DNA of 18,010 bases. Source: Aminivibrio sp. (lineage in GTDB: Bacteria > Synergistota > Synergistia > Synergistales > Aminobacteriaceae). The notes beneath the pieces were generated by a model, which searched no databases, was not told where the DNA came from, and was given only the letters and a program-made list of their open reading frames with translations. Made by a program: the position numbers and the translations under genes. The DNA lies in contig JAGPEN010000009.1 in the NCBI GenBank assembly GCA_018057035.1, positions 1 to 18,010 on the forward strand, read 5' to 3'. Each line of letters starts with the position of its first letter. Within the stretch, counting starts at the first letter, position 1. Positions 8,168 to 15,348 of this stretch are shown piece after piece.

Positions 8168-9100
8168 TCAGGAGAGATGCTCAAGCTCCACGAGGGGGAT
8201 GAAACCTTCCACGGCTTTTCTGTTTTGAATGCCCTTGCCCACGTGGGCGGCGCACTCCCAGGCGGAAGCCATGGCGAAGCGGATCGTTTCCTCGGTTGTC
8301 ATCCCTTCTTCCCTTGCAACAACGAGCCCGGCGAGAAGGGCGTCACTGGCCGAAAAGATGGAGCGGACGCTTTTCCTGTCCGCCAGGGCAAGGTAGATAC
8401 CGTCAGGAGAGAAAAAGACGTTGCCGTAGGTTCTGTAGGAGACGACCGCCCACTCCACTCCTTTCGCCTGGAATCCGGAGACCACGTCAATCAGGTTGTC
8501 CAGCGAGGTGAGAGACCGCCCCATGACTTTTGACATGAAGCGGTGGTCCGCTTTCACCACGGTGGGGCCGGCCTCGAGGGCTGCCATGAGAGGCGGCCCG
8601 GCAGCATCCACCAGGGTGGGTATTCCTTTTTCCCTGGCGAGGAGGACAAACTCGGCGAAGATATCCTCAGGAACGCCTGGAGGCAGCGATCCCCCCAGGA
8701 TGACCATCCGCGTCCTCTGCAGAATCCTCCGGTAAACCTTCCTCAGGCGGTCCACGGCCTCAGGGCTGACGGCGGGACCGGCCTCGGAAATGCCGGTTTC
8801 AACGTGGCCCGTATCGTCGATGACATACACATTGGTCCGGGTCTCACCGGGAATATGGACGAAATCCGTGGTTATTCGGGAAGCCCGGAGGGCATTGCGG
8901 ATATATTCTCCGTTGAATCCCGCGAGAAAGCCCATAGCCGCGGAGGTATATCCGAACTGGGCCAGGAGAGTCGAAACATTGATGCCTTTGCCGCCGGGGG
9001 AACGGCTGCTTTTTGTTGCCCGAAACCAGCCTCCGGGCCGGAATTCGGGTACCACGTACTCTTCGTCCACTGCAGGATTGAGGGTAACCGTCAGGATCAT
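8168..9100 (-). CDS. PfkB-family sugar kinase, 1-phosphofructokinase/tagatose-6-phosphate kinase-like, with altered active-site motif
   Basis: This cytoplasmic ribokinase-fold kinase has 310 residues, the usual length for FruK/LacC. It begins with MILTVTLNPAVD, as in 1-phosphofructokinases, and has the first signature GGKGINVS (36-43), the phosphate-contact segment ETRTNVYVID (87-96) and GSLPPGV (137-143). Two core motifs differ. The residue before the catalytic base Asp253 is Ser, giving SASD where the family usually has GAGD or GSGD (250-253). The usual KPNxxEL segment reads KADHRFM (183-189). The Asp is kept, so activity is possible, but substrate preference or the anion hole may differ. 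The ATG at 9100 has a GGGAGG site. A perfect 34-bp palindrome lies between this gene and trxB, close to the ribosome-binding site. No fructose PTS genes are nearby, so FruK function is not supported by context. Confidence 0.85.
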   Translation of the reverse strand: MILTVTLNPAVDEEYVVPEFRPGGWFRATKSSRSPGGKGINVSTLLAQFGYTSAAMGFLAGFNGEYIRNALRASRITTDFVHIPGETRTNVYVIDDTGHVETGISEAGPAVSPEAVDRLRKVYRRILQRTRMVILGGSLPPGVPEDIFAEFVLLAREKGIPTLVDAAGPPLMAALEAGPTVVKADHRFMSKVMGRSLTSLDNLIDVVSGFQAKGVEWAVVSYRTYGNVFFSPDGIYLALADRKSVRSIFSASDALLAGLVVAREEGMTTEETIRFAMASAWECAAHVGKGIQNRKAVEGFIPLVELEHLS

Positions 9101-9119
9101 GCCTGTTCCTCCCAGGGCA

Positions 9120-9153
9120 CAGGGTGTTCCCGGACCGGTCCGGGAACACCCTG
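9120..9153. repeat. Perfect 34-bp palindrome between trxB and the kinase gene
   Basis: Arms CAGGGTGTTCCCGGACC (9120-9136) and GGTCCGGGAACACCCTG (9137-9153) are exact reverse complements. As RNA it would form a 15-bp stem with a CCGG tetraloop. It starts 14 bases after the trxB stop and ends 6 bases before the kinase ribosome-binding site. On the minus strand the T-run precedes rather than follows the stem, so it is not a standard intrinsic terminator. It may be an mRNA stabilizing or processing hairpin, or an operator. Confidence 0.9.
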
Positions 9154-9167
9154 AAAAATGTTATGAC

Positions 9168-10355
9168 TTACTGCAGAAACGCCTTGGCAGCTGAGAGGTC
9201 CGCAATGGGAGCCATTTTCACGGTTTTCCCGGAGGCAAGCTCCACCATGGCGGGAAGAGAGGGGAGCCCGAGCTTCTCCACCATGCGGGCGTTCTTGTAC
9301 CCATCCACGAGGGCGACCTTTTTCCCTGCGTTTCTTGCCAGGGATTCCACCTCGTCGGAGAGCTTCACCTGCTCCCTGTCAATGCTGGAGTAGAAAAAGG
9401 CGGTCACATGCTCGGGTTCCATGAGGACGGACCGGAGATGGACCTGCTCGTTAATGTAGGCTGAAGCGCTCATGGCGGCAATCGCTCCGTCGGATGCAGC
9501 GGTGATCACCTGGCGGAGTCCCTTGTCGCGAACGTCACCCGCAGCGAAGATTCCCTCCACGGACGTTTCCATGGCGTCGTTCGTCTTGATCCATCCGCCC
9601 TTGGCAGCTTCCACGAGTCCCCTTACGGGTTCATCGTGGGGGGACTGGCCGACGAACATGAACACGCCGGCCACGGGGAGGTTGGATACTTCGCCGGTCT
9701 TGATGTTCTTCAGGACAAGGTTCTCCACCATGCCGTCCCCTTCAATCTTTTCCACCACCGAGTTCCATACGGGAACGATCTTCGGGTTTGAGAGGGCCCG
9801 CTCAATGGCGGCGCGGTCGGCGCGGAACTCGTCCCTCCGGTGGATGATGTACACTTTCGAAGCGAAGTTGGTGAGATATTCTCCTTCCTCCACGGCGGTA
9901 TTGCCCCCTCCGACGACGGCGATCTCTTCGCCCTCGAAAAAGGCCCCGTCGCACACGGCGCAGTAACTCACGCCCTGGCCGATATGCTCGGCCTCTCCCT
10001 CGCACCCGAGGCGGCGGAAATAGGCTCCTGTGGCTATGATGACAGCTTCCGCCTCTATCTCACCTTTATTTGTCACGATAATTTTCGCGCCGTCGCGGAC
10101 TTCCACGGCGGACACGTCTACATCACGAAATTCTGTCTTGAACTTTTCCGCATGGCTCCTGAACATGGCCCCAAGTTCCGGGCCGGTGGCATGTTCCACG
10201 CCAGGCCAGTTTTCAATTTCCTCGGTGATGTTGATCTGTCCTCCGGGGACGCCCTTTTCAAGAAGCAGCACATCAAGGCCGGCCCTTCTGCCGTAGATGG
10301 CTGCCGAAAGGCCCGCAGGCCCTGCTCCGATGATGACAAGCTCCCTTTTTTCCAT
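9168..10355 (-). CDS. trxB: Thioredoxin reductase with a degenerate C-terminal thioredoxin-like domain
   Basis: The first 305 residues are a standard low-molecular-weight thioredoxin reductase, which uses NADPH and FAD to reduce thioredoxin in the cytoplasm. Motifs are the FAD loop GAGPAG (10-15), the redox pair CAVC (Cys132 and Cys135), the NADPH loop GGGNTAVEE (149-157) with HRRDEFRA (172-179), and the second FAD motif GIFAAGDVRD (268-277). A further 88 residues (308-395) look like a thioredoxin fold. They include a VTAFFYSSIDRE strand-turn where WCGPC would lie and GLPSLPAMV resembling the cis-Pro loop, but there is no CxxC. TrxR-Trx fusions are known, for example in Mycobacterium leprae, but there the Trx domain keeps its cysteines. 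This domain may be a binding or structural remnant. The ATG at 10355 has a GAAGGGGTGG site. The gene follows prmC by 45 bases. Confidence 0.95.
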   Translation of the reverse strand: MEKRELVIIGAGPAGLSAAIYGRRAGLDVLLLEKGVPGGQINITEEIENWPGVEHATGPELGAMFRSHAEKFKTEFRDVDVSAVEVRDGAKIIVTNKGEIEAEAVIIATGAYFRRLGCEGEAEHIGQGVSYCAVCDGAFFEGEEIAVVGGGNTAVEEGEYLTNFASKVYIIHRRDEFRADRAAIERALSNPKIVPVWNSVVEKIEGDGMVENLVLKNIKTGEVSNLPVAGVFMFVGQSPHDEPVRGLVEAAKGGWIKTNDAMETSVEGIFAAGDVRDKGLRQVITAASDGAIAAMSASAYINEQVHLRSVLMEPEHVTAFFYSSIDREQVKLSDEVESLARNAGKKVALVDGYKNARMVEKLGLPSLPAMVELASGKTVKMAPIADLSAAKAFLQ

Positions 10356-10400
10356 AACGAATCCACCCCTTCAGATGAGAAACGATAGTATCCTGCAGAA

Positions 10401-11243
10401 TTATACACGAAGCCAGGAAACCGCGCGAGGTTTACAGGACATATCATGGAATATTCCGTTAAATACAAGGCTTGATGGAGCAATTCCAGTCAACTGTTCG
10501 CCCTGTTCGCCATCACCTATCTCGAACAGCAGCCGTCCACCGAGTCTGAGCTTCGCCGGCGCCCAGCGGAAGATCTCCCGGTACCAGCAAAGGCCGTCAT
10601 CTCCCCCGTCGAGGGCCGAGAGAGGCTCTTTTCTCACTTCTCGGGGGAGGGCGGAAAGCCTGGAGGAGGGGATGTAGGGAGGATTGCTGACCACCAGGTC
10701 GAATTCTCCGTCCCGGGCAGGGATGTCCTCAGGGCTCCTTGAATGCCAGAGGAAACAGCGGGAAAGAAGGCCGTGCTTTTTCAGGTTTCTCCATGAGAGG
10801 CTGAGAGCCTGAGGATTGGCGTCAACAGCCACGCCGGAAAGGTCCGGACGTTCCGCGAGGAGAGCCAGGGCGATGCACCCGGACCCCGTGCCCCAATCCA
10901 GAAACCGCCCTGCGGGCGGAAGAAGGGAAAGGGCCTGTTCCACGAGAACTTCCGTGTCGGGCCGGGGGATGAGGACCCCGGGGGCAACATCAAGAGGACG
11001 GCCGTAAAACTCCCACGAACCAAGGAGGTACTGCAGAGGTTCCCCGCAGCATCTCAGTTCGGTCATCTCAAACAGCCGAAGGGCGGCGGCTTCTTCCAGC
11101 GGGAGGGAAGGATGAGCCGCGAGAAATGAACGGGAAATCCGGGCTGCCTCGGCAAGAAGGAGTTCCGCTTCCCTCGCCGGAGATTCTATGCCGGAGGCGC
11201 ACAGCCTTTCGGCAGTCCGCCTCCGTGCTTCGGACAGGTTCAT
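10401..11243 (-). CDS. prmC: Peptide chain release factor N(5)-glutamine methyltransferase PrmC
   Basis: PrmC methylates the Gln of the GGQ motif in RF1 and RF2 using S-adenosylmethionine, which speeds peptide release. The 280-residue product has the N-terminal helical domain, the linker EPLQYLLGSWEFYG (68-81), RPDTE (94-98), the SAM-binding loop DWGTGSGCIALAL (116-128) and the catalytic NPPY (187-190) that holds the target Gln. All key motifs are intact. It is translationally coupled to prfA: the prfA stop and the prmC start share a base in TGATG at 11245-11241. The substrate gene is therefore immediately upstream, a common arrangement in bacteria. Confidence 0.97.
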   Translation of the reverse strand: MNLSEARRRTAERLCASGIESPAREAELLLAEAARISRSFLAAHPSLPLEEAAALRLFEMTELRCCGEPLQYLLGSWEFYGRPLDVAPGVLIPRPDTEVLVEQALSLLPPAGRFLDWGTGSGCIALALLAERPDLSGVAVDANPQALSLSWRNLKKHGLLSRCFLWHSRSPEDIPARDGEFDLVVSNPPYIPSSRLSALPREVRKEPLSALDGGDDGLCWYREIFRWAPAKLRLGGRLLFEIGDGEQGEQLTGIAPSSLVFNGIFHDMSCKPRAVSWLRV

Positions 11244-12319
11244 CAGTTCGCCTCTATGGTATGCAGCCTTTCCGTCTGGTCCGCAACGGTCATTGCCTCT
11301 ATGAGATCGTAGAGATCGCCGTCAAGGTACTGGTCAAGCTTGTAGAGGGTCACGCCGATCCTGTGGTCGGTGATTCTGTTCTGGGAAAAATTGTAGGTCC
11401 GTATACGTTCGGAGCGGTCTCCCGTACCGATCTGGCCCCGCCGCTCCGACGCGAGTTCTTCGTGCTGTCTCCGAAGTTCGGCGTCATACAGCTTCGCCCT
11501 GAGGTAAGCCATCGCCTTCACCCTGTTTTTGAGCTGGGAGCGCTCATCCTGGCAGGTCACCACGATTCCCGTGGGTACGTGGGTTATCCGCACGGCGGAG
11601 TCGGTCATGTTCACGTACTGCCCGCCCGCACCGCTGGACCGGTAGGTGTCGATCTTCAGGTCTTCCGTGTTGATCTCCACGTCAACGTCCTCGGCCTCGG
11701 GAAGAACGGCCACCGTTGCGGTGGAGGTGTGAACCCGTCCTCCGGCCTCCGTGGCAGGAACCCGCTGAACCCTGTGAACTCCGCTGTCGAACTTGAGCTT
11801 GCTGTATACGCCGTTTCCGTCGATCCGGAAGATGATTTCCTTGTACCCTCCGATCCCCGTTTCGTTGTAGTCGAGAACCTCGGTCTTCCATCCTTCTCTC
11901 TCGGCGAAACGGGTATACATGCGGAAAAGGTCTGCGGCGAAAAGAGCGGCTTCCTCTCCTCCAGCCCCTCCGCGGATTTCCATGATAACGCTTTTCTCGT
12001 CGTTGGGGTCCTTCGGAAGCAGGAGGATCCTGATCTCCTGCTCCAGCTTTTCAAGAAGGGGCTCCTTTTCGGAAAGCTCGTCCCTGGCGAGCTCGGCCAT
12101 GTCCTGGTCGGAGCCGTAGATGAGGCTCCGTGCCTCCTCTATGTCTGCGGCTGTTTTCCGGTATTCCCGATACTTCGCCACCACGGGTTCAAGGTGTGAA
12201 TGCCGCCTGGCAAGGGACTGGAGCTCCTTCAGGTTGCTGTGGGTGGCGGGATCGGCCATTTTCGCTTCGATAGCCTCGAAATCCTTTTCAAAAGCCTCGA
12301 GTTTTCCCAGATAGTTCAT
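11243..12319 (-). CDS. prfA: Peptide chain release factor 1 (RF1)
   Basis: RF1 recognizes UAA and UAG stop codons and triggers peptidyl-tRNA hydrolysis on the ribosome. The 358-residue length is standard. Domain 2 carries the codon-recognition tripeptide PAT (188-190) within [15 protein letters not shown], which is the RF1 (PxT) type and not the RF2 (SPF) type. The catalytic GGQ is at 232-234 within [17 protein letters not shown]. The N-terminal coiled coil spans about residues 1-95 and is followed by [16 protein letters not shown]. No in-frame programmed stop is present, unlike RF2. The ATG at 12319 overlaps the stop of the DUF1385 gene by 4 bases (ATGA). prmC is coupled downstream. Confidence 0.98.
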   Translation of the reverse strand: MNYLGKLEAFEKDFEAIEAKMADPATHSNLKELQSLARRHSHLEPVVAKYREYRKTAADIEEARSLIYGSDQDMAELARDELSEKEPLLEKLEQEIRILLLPKDPNDEKSVIMEIRGGAGGEEAALFAADLFRMYTRFAEREGWKTEVLDYNETGIGGYKEIIFRIDGNGVYSKLKFDSGVHRVQRVPATEAGGRVHTSTATVAVLPEAEDVDVEINTEDLKIDTYRSSGAGGQYVNMTDSAVRITHVPTGIVVTCQDERSQLKNRVKAMAYLRAKLYDAELRRQHEELASERRGQIGTGDRSERIRTYNFSQNRITDHRIGVTLYKLDQYLDGDLYDLIEAMTVADQTERLHTIEAN

Positions 12320-13248
12320 TCAGGCTCCTCCGCTGGTGTAACCAGCTTTCGTCCAAGGGCCGTCTCGAGGGATGCAAGGGCCACCTCGATCTGCCGTTCG
12401 TCAGGCTCTCTTGTGGTGAGATACTGAAAGGACAGGGCCGGAGCCATGAGAACCCTGCCGGCAGGGCCCGCACATGACGCCCACTTGATGATTTCGTAGG
12501 AAATGCCCATCACCAGGGGCAGCAGGACGACCCTGCTGCCGATGCGCCAGAGGATGGAACCGGCCCCGGCGAGAGAGAACACCACGATGCTGACCGCAAC
12601 GACGATGAGAAGGAAGGACGTTCCGCATCGGGGGTGGATCCTGGAGAAGTTCCGGACGTTTTCGGGCGTCATCACCGCTCCGGATTCGTAGGCATTGATG
12701 GTCTTGTGCTCGGCGCCGTGGTACCGGAACACCTGGCGTATTTCGCTCCACAGTCCGATCCCGGCGACATAGGCGATGAACACCACGCCCCGGAGACAGC
12801 CTTCCAGCACGTTCTTCCCGAGAGGGGTAAGCCCCCAGGCCTTCACCGCCAGGTCGGACAGCCACAGGGGGAGCGCGATGAAGAGCCCCACTACGGCAAA
12901 TATGGCCACGGCGACGGTGATGAACATTTCTTTCGCGGTGATCTTCTCCTCCTCGCCCACGGCAATCTGGGCCGATTTGTCCAGGGCCCGGAATCCCACG
13001 GTCATCATCTCCACCATGGTGACCACCCCGCGGATGACGGGCAGCTTCCACGGCATGGATGACGTCCAGGAACGGTTGTTCCAGCTTTCGCTCTCGATCA
13101 TTCCGTCAGGCTTCCTCACGGAAAGCCCCCACCGCGAAGGCCCCTTCATCAGGACCCCTTCGATCACCGCCTGTCCGCCTACGGGTATCCTTCTGTCCTC
13201 TGATCCTTCCGCAAGCAGCAGCAATAGAAACGCAAGCAGTCTTTTCAT
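12316..13248 (-). CDS. DUF1385 family (YqhQ-like) integral membrane protein
   Basis: This membrane protein of unknown biochemical function has 310 residues. The DUF1385 hallmarks are [14 protein letters not shown] (near residues 24-37), YHGAEHK (176-182) and HPRCGTSFL (205-213). There are at least four hydrophobic spans, near residues 109-132, 150-168, 212-232 and 238-253. The conserved His and Cys residues suggest metal or ligand binding, but no activity is established that I know of. A short hydrophobic start ([15 protein letters not shown]) precedes the conserved core and may be a lineage-specific addition. I chose the ATG at 13248, which has GAGGTGA at optimal spacing; a GTG at 13254 is possible. 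The gene touches thyX upstream and overlaps prfA by 4 bases. DUF1385-prfA-prmC is a frequent arrangement, so it may be linked to translation or ribosome function at the membrane. Confidence 0.92.
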   Translation of the reverse strand: MKRLLAFLLLLLAEGSEDRRIPVGGQAVIEGVLMKGPSRWGLSVRKPDGMIESESWNNRSWTSSMPWKLPVIRGVVTMVEMMTVGFRALDKSAQIAVGEEEKITAKEMFITVAVAIFAVVGLFIALPLWLSDLAVKAWGLTPLGKNVLEGCLRGVVFIAYVAGIGLWSEIRQVFRYHGAEHKTINAYESGAVMTPENVRNFSRIHPRCGTSFLLIVVAVSIVVFSLAGAGSILWRIGSRVVLLPLVMGISYEIIKWASCAGPAGRVLMAPALSFQYLTTREPDERQIEVALASLETALGRKLVTPAEEPE

Positions 13249-13255
13249 TTTCACC

Positions 13256-13957
13256 TCAGGAATTTTCCTCGTTTAAAAGCGCTTCAAGGGAAGCATAGGG
13301 TTTCCCGCAGGGATTCATCTCCCTGCATTCTCCGGAAATGACGCAGGAGGGCCCCGCCTTTTCGAAGAGAAGGGGGGCGGCCTGCCTGACCAGCCGGAGC
13401 ATTTTCCTTGCCAGGTCCCGGATTTCCCACTGGGCCCGCCTGCACAGGCGAAGGGTGAAGAAATGATGCAGTTCCCTGGCGTTCATGGTCATGACGAGCC
13501 GGGTGCTCCATCCGTGGGGCAGAATGAAGCGGGCGTCCTCCCTGGGAATGCCTGCCTCAACCATTTCGGCATAAAAGCGGTGGGTCTCCACGGCCATTGC
13601 CCGGAACCGGTCTGAAAAGTCCGGGTTCGACGCGACGGAGGGGGGAAGAATGACATCGGGTTCCCCCATCTCCACGTATCTCTGGCTCTGCTGGCTGAAT
13701 GACGCAATCCTGTGCCTCACGAGCTGATGGGATGCCACCCTGCTGAGCCCGTCCATGGCAAAGGTGAAGGATGCGTGTTCAAAGGGGGAATAGTGGCCGC
13801 TTTTCCAGAGGTGATGCAGCAGCTTCGCGCTTTTTTCGGGCGACTCGGCCTCGAGAAGGTCGGCGGCGGAGGCGTCGCTGTAGCAGATCCTTGCCGCTGC
13901 GGCGACCACGGCGTCCGGAGACGGCGTTGAGGCAATCAAAAGGACACGGCATGCCAT
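13256..13957 (-). CDS. thyX: Flavin-dependent thymidylate synthase ThyX
   Basis: ThyX makes dTMP from dUMP using methylene-tetrahydrofolate, FAD and NADPH. The 233-residue product contains the diagnostic ThyX motif RHRxxSxxxxSqRY as RHRIASFSQQSQRY (81-94), the upstream GHYSPFEH (54-61), and an Arg-rich FAD/dUMP segment HHFFTLRLCRRAQWEI (164-179). The C-terminus carries three spaced cysteines (Cys205, Cys211 and Cys217) in an AGPSCxxxGEC...C pattern that I recall from other anaerobe ThyX proteins, possibly a structural metal site. The ATG at 13957 has an AAGGGGAGA site. No promoter was recognizable in the 55 bases between the gene and the second rpmE terminator, so transcription may begin inside that region or come from read-through. 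Replication genes lie farther along the same strand. Confidence 0.97.
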   Translation of the reverse strand: MACRVLLIASTPSPDAVVAAAARICYSDASAADLLEAESPEKSAKLLHHLWKSGHYSPFEHASFTFAMDGLSRVASHQLVRHRIASFSQQSQRYVEMGEPDVILPPSVASNPDFSDRFRAMAVETHRFYAEMVEAGIPREDARFILPHGWSTRLVMTMNARELHHFFTLRLCRRAQWEIRDLARKMLRLVRQAAPLLFEKAGPSCVISGECREMNPCGKPYASLEALLNEENS

Positions 13958-14012
13958 GAAATCATTCTCCCCTTTCCGCTACGGGGCCGCCGGCGAGGGC
14001 GGATCCGAAATG

Positions 14013-14052
14013 AAAAAACAGCCAGCGTCGCATCACGATGCGGCTCCGGCTG
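14013..14052 (-). terminator. Second intrinsic terminator downstream of rpmE
   Basis: On the minus strand a stem with arms CAGCC and GGCTG, inner AGC/GCT pairs and an apical CGCAT/ATGCG hairpin is followed directly by TTTTTT. It backs up the first terminator 14 bases earlier and separates rpmE from thyX. Confidence 0.8.
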
Positions 14053-14065
14053 AAAGCGGACTCTC

Positions 14066-14090
14066 AAAAAAAGGGGACCGCAGCCCCCTT
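14066..14090 (-). terminator. First intrinsic terminator downstream of rpmE
   Basis: On the minus strand, AAGGGG and CCCCTT pair around an 8-base loop and run into a tract of seven T (14072-14066). It begins 5 bases after the rpmE stop codon. Confidence 0.9.
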
Positions 14091-14094
14091 CTCC

Positions 14095-14331
14095 CTACTG
14101 TTCGGAAGTCTCTCTCTGGCCGTAGTTGATGCCCTGATACTTCCTCTGGAACTTCTCGAGCCGTCCCGCCTCCGTCAGCACACGGCTGCCTTTCTTGCCT
14201 GTGTAGAAAGGATGGCATGAAGAGCAGACGCCAACCCGGATCTCCTTGTCGGTGGAGCGGGTTTCAAACGTATTGCCGCAGGCGCACGTCACCGTGCATT
14301 TCTCGTAGCGAGGGTGGATATCCTTTTTCAT
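14095..14331 (-). CDS. rpmE: 50S ribosomal protein L31
   Basis: L31 bridges the central protuberance of the 50S subunit to the 30S head. The 78-residue protein is the zinc-binding (C+) form, with CACG (Cys16, Cys18) and CSSC (Cys36, Cys39), followed by HPFYTGKKG (40-48), the family signature. The start MKKDIHPRY is typical. The ATG at 14331 has a GGAGGTG site. The gene is a single-gene unit, with a probable promoter about 60 bases upstream and two tandem terminators after the stop. The short leader has a GTGAC/GTCAC stem that could support autogenous control, as known for some L31 leaders, but this is not shown. Confidence 0.98.
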   Translation of the reverse strand: MKKDIHPRYEKCTVTCACGNTFETRSTDKEIRVGVCSSCHPFYTGKKGSRVLTEAGRLEKFQRKYQGINYGQRETSEQ

Positions 14332-14388
14332 CTATGAGACACCTCCGAAGAAAATCGTGACCCGTAAATTGTCACCAAACAAACAGAA

Positions 14389-14417
14389 ACTCTATCACAG
14401 GACGCTTTCCCATGCAA
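14389..14417 (-). promoter_or_regulatory. Probable sigma-70 promoter of rpmE
   Basis: On the minus strand, TTGCAT (14417-14412) and TAGAGT (14394-14389) are 17 bases apart. The -10 is preceded by TGA, giving an extended -10 (TGATAGAGT). Expected transcription starts near 14382, about 50 bases before the start codon. The -35 match is only 3 of 6. Confidence 0.45.
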
Positions 14418-14444
14418 GAGTCATTTTTCCTTCCATTATTTGAA

Positions 14445-14466
14445 AACAGCGTCGAAAAAGGCTGTT
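14445..14466 (-). terminator. Weak terminator-like hairpin after the HutP-like gene
   Basis: On the minus strand AACAGC and GCTGTT pair around a 10-base loop just after the stop codon, with only a short T-stretch after the stem. Termination strength is doubtful. Confidence 0.3.
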
Positions 14467-14468
14467 CG

Positions 14469-15098
14469 TCAGATATGCATGACCCCGAGGCCGCACCGTT
14501 CGTGATGGGCGACCGCATGATACGCCGTGTCCCCCATGACGGCCACGGAAATCCACTTGGTGTTTCTGACGATGGCGATCTTCGCCCCGACGCTTGCCTC
14601 GAGCATTCCAACCACAAGGAAACCGTCGAGAGCTTCGAGAGCCGCGTGCATGAGAGCATGCATTTCGTTCCGTTTTTTCTCCACCACCCCGGCGTTCAGC
14701 GAAGCCCCCACCAGGGCCCTTGTAATTTTCTGCGGGAGATCTCCCGCAAGGCCCCCCACTTCCGTAGCGACCGATCTCCAGCCCATGGACGACAACTCTT
14801 TCTTGAAAACGCACTCAGTCTCGTTGCTTGTCGTCGCGGCAAGGAGAAGGGCAGCCCTTCCCACCTGGCTTTCGTCGTCGATCCGAATCTTGAGGTTCAG
14901 CTCGATTCCGGGCTGATCCCTCTCCCCTCCTCGGGAATTGATGTCCAGCGACAACGGCTCCTTTTCCCGGCCGTGAGATTGATGGGAAACCCGGGGGGTC
15001 ACGTCTTCGGGATATCCTGCTCCCGCTTCCATTTCCACAGGTTCTTCCTCCAACTCTTCCTGGGGGGTGTTGAAAATTTTCTTCCAGATCACGAACAT
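14469..15098 (-). CDS. HutP-family protein (histidine-responsive RNA-binding antiterminator-like) with N-terminal extension
   Basis: The C-terminal 130 residues (about 78-209) align by eye with Bacillus HutP, which binds L-histidine and Mg2+ and then UAG-rich hut leader RNA to prevent termination. Shared features are GRAALLLAATTSNE (80-93), the metal-binding HALMHAALEALDG (147-159, with His147 and His151 in the places of HutP His73 and His77), WISVAVMGDT (182-191), a third His in AHHE (His199, like His138), and the ending GLGVMHI. The first 75 residues are an acidic, probably disordered extension absent from the 148-residue Bacillus protein. A promoter with TATAAT and a GAGGAG site just before the ATG at 15098 support this long form. 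It is divergent from a TAXI binding-protein gene, the natural first candidate target. No hut catabolic gene is in the window, so the role in histidine use is inference. Confidence 0.88.
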   Translation of the reverse strand: MFVIWKKIFNTPQEELEEEPVEMEAGAGYPEDVTPRVSHQSHGREKEPLSLDINSRGGERDQPGIELNLKIRIDDESQVGRAALLLAATTSNETECVFKKELSSMGWRSVATEVGGLAGDLPQKITRALVGASLNAGVVEKKRNEMHALMHAALEALDGFLVVGMLEASVGAKIAIVRNTKWISVAVMGDTAYHAVAHHERCGLGVMHI

Positions 15099-15128
15099 GC
15101 AGCTCCTCTCTGGTGAATTCTAGTACGC

Positions 15129-15157
15129 ATTATAAAGGAACAGGAGAAAAGAGTCAC
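15129..15157 (-). promoter_or_regulatory. Sigma-70 promoter of the HutP-like gene
   Basis: On the minus strand, GTGACT (15157-15152) and a perfect TATAAT (15134-15129) are 17 bases apart. Transcription should start near 15122, leaving a leader of about 24 bases that contains only the ribosome-binding site. Confidence 0.8.
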
Positions 15158-15228
15158 TTCCCGGACCGTTTTTCCTGCCGGTGAAGGGAGACAGTTAAGA
15201 GAAAATACTGAAAAGGAAGATGAATTCC

Positions 15229-15257
15229 TTGTCCCCCGGCATTTTCCGGTCTATACT
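15229..15257 (+). promoter_or_regulatory. Sigma-70 promoter of the TAXI binding-protein gene
   Basis: TTGTCC (15229-15234) and TATACT (15252-15257) are 17 bases apart. The expected start near 15264 lies downstream of an in-frame ATG at 15220 and so rules that ATG out as the start, leaving a leader of about 85 bases. Confidence 0.75.
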
Positions 15258-15269
15258 GAGAAGAGAAAG

Positions 15270-15299
15270 TTCCCTCCGGATGGGAATTCCAGTTTTTTT
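15270..15299 (+). promoter_or_regulatory. Attenuator-like alternative hairpins with a T7 tract in the TAXI leader
   Basis: Two mutually exclusive stems can form: TTCCC/GGGAA (15270-15286), and CCGGA/TCCAG (15276-15292, one mismatch), which runs directly into seven T (15293-15299). The second looks like a weak intrinsic terminator just after the transcription start. This is a possible site for antitermination control, but the stems are short. Confidence 0.35.
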
Positions 15300-15348
15300 C
15301 CGGGCAGGAACCACCATTTTCATTATTTTCGCAAGGGGGCGCTTCCAG

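Noticed and set aside
9120..9153. The palindrome as a standard intrinsic terminator of trxB
   Set aside because: The T-run lies before the hairpin in the direction of transcription, and G/C-rich sequence follows it.
11126..12199. A 357-codon plus-strand frame opposite prfA and prmC
   Set aside because: Both genes on the other strand carry intact family motifs; the antisense protein shows no recognizable domain.
14412..15116. A plus-strand frame opposite the HutP-like gene
   Set aside because: The minus-strand protein matches HutP over 130 residues and has a promoter and ribosome-binding site; the antisense reading has none.
15220..15348. Longer N-terminus for the TAXI protein from ATG 15220
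   Set aside because: The -35 and -10 boxes lie after this ATG, and the signal peptide begins at 15349.
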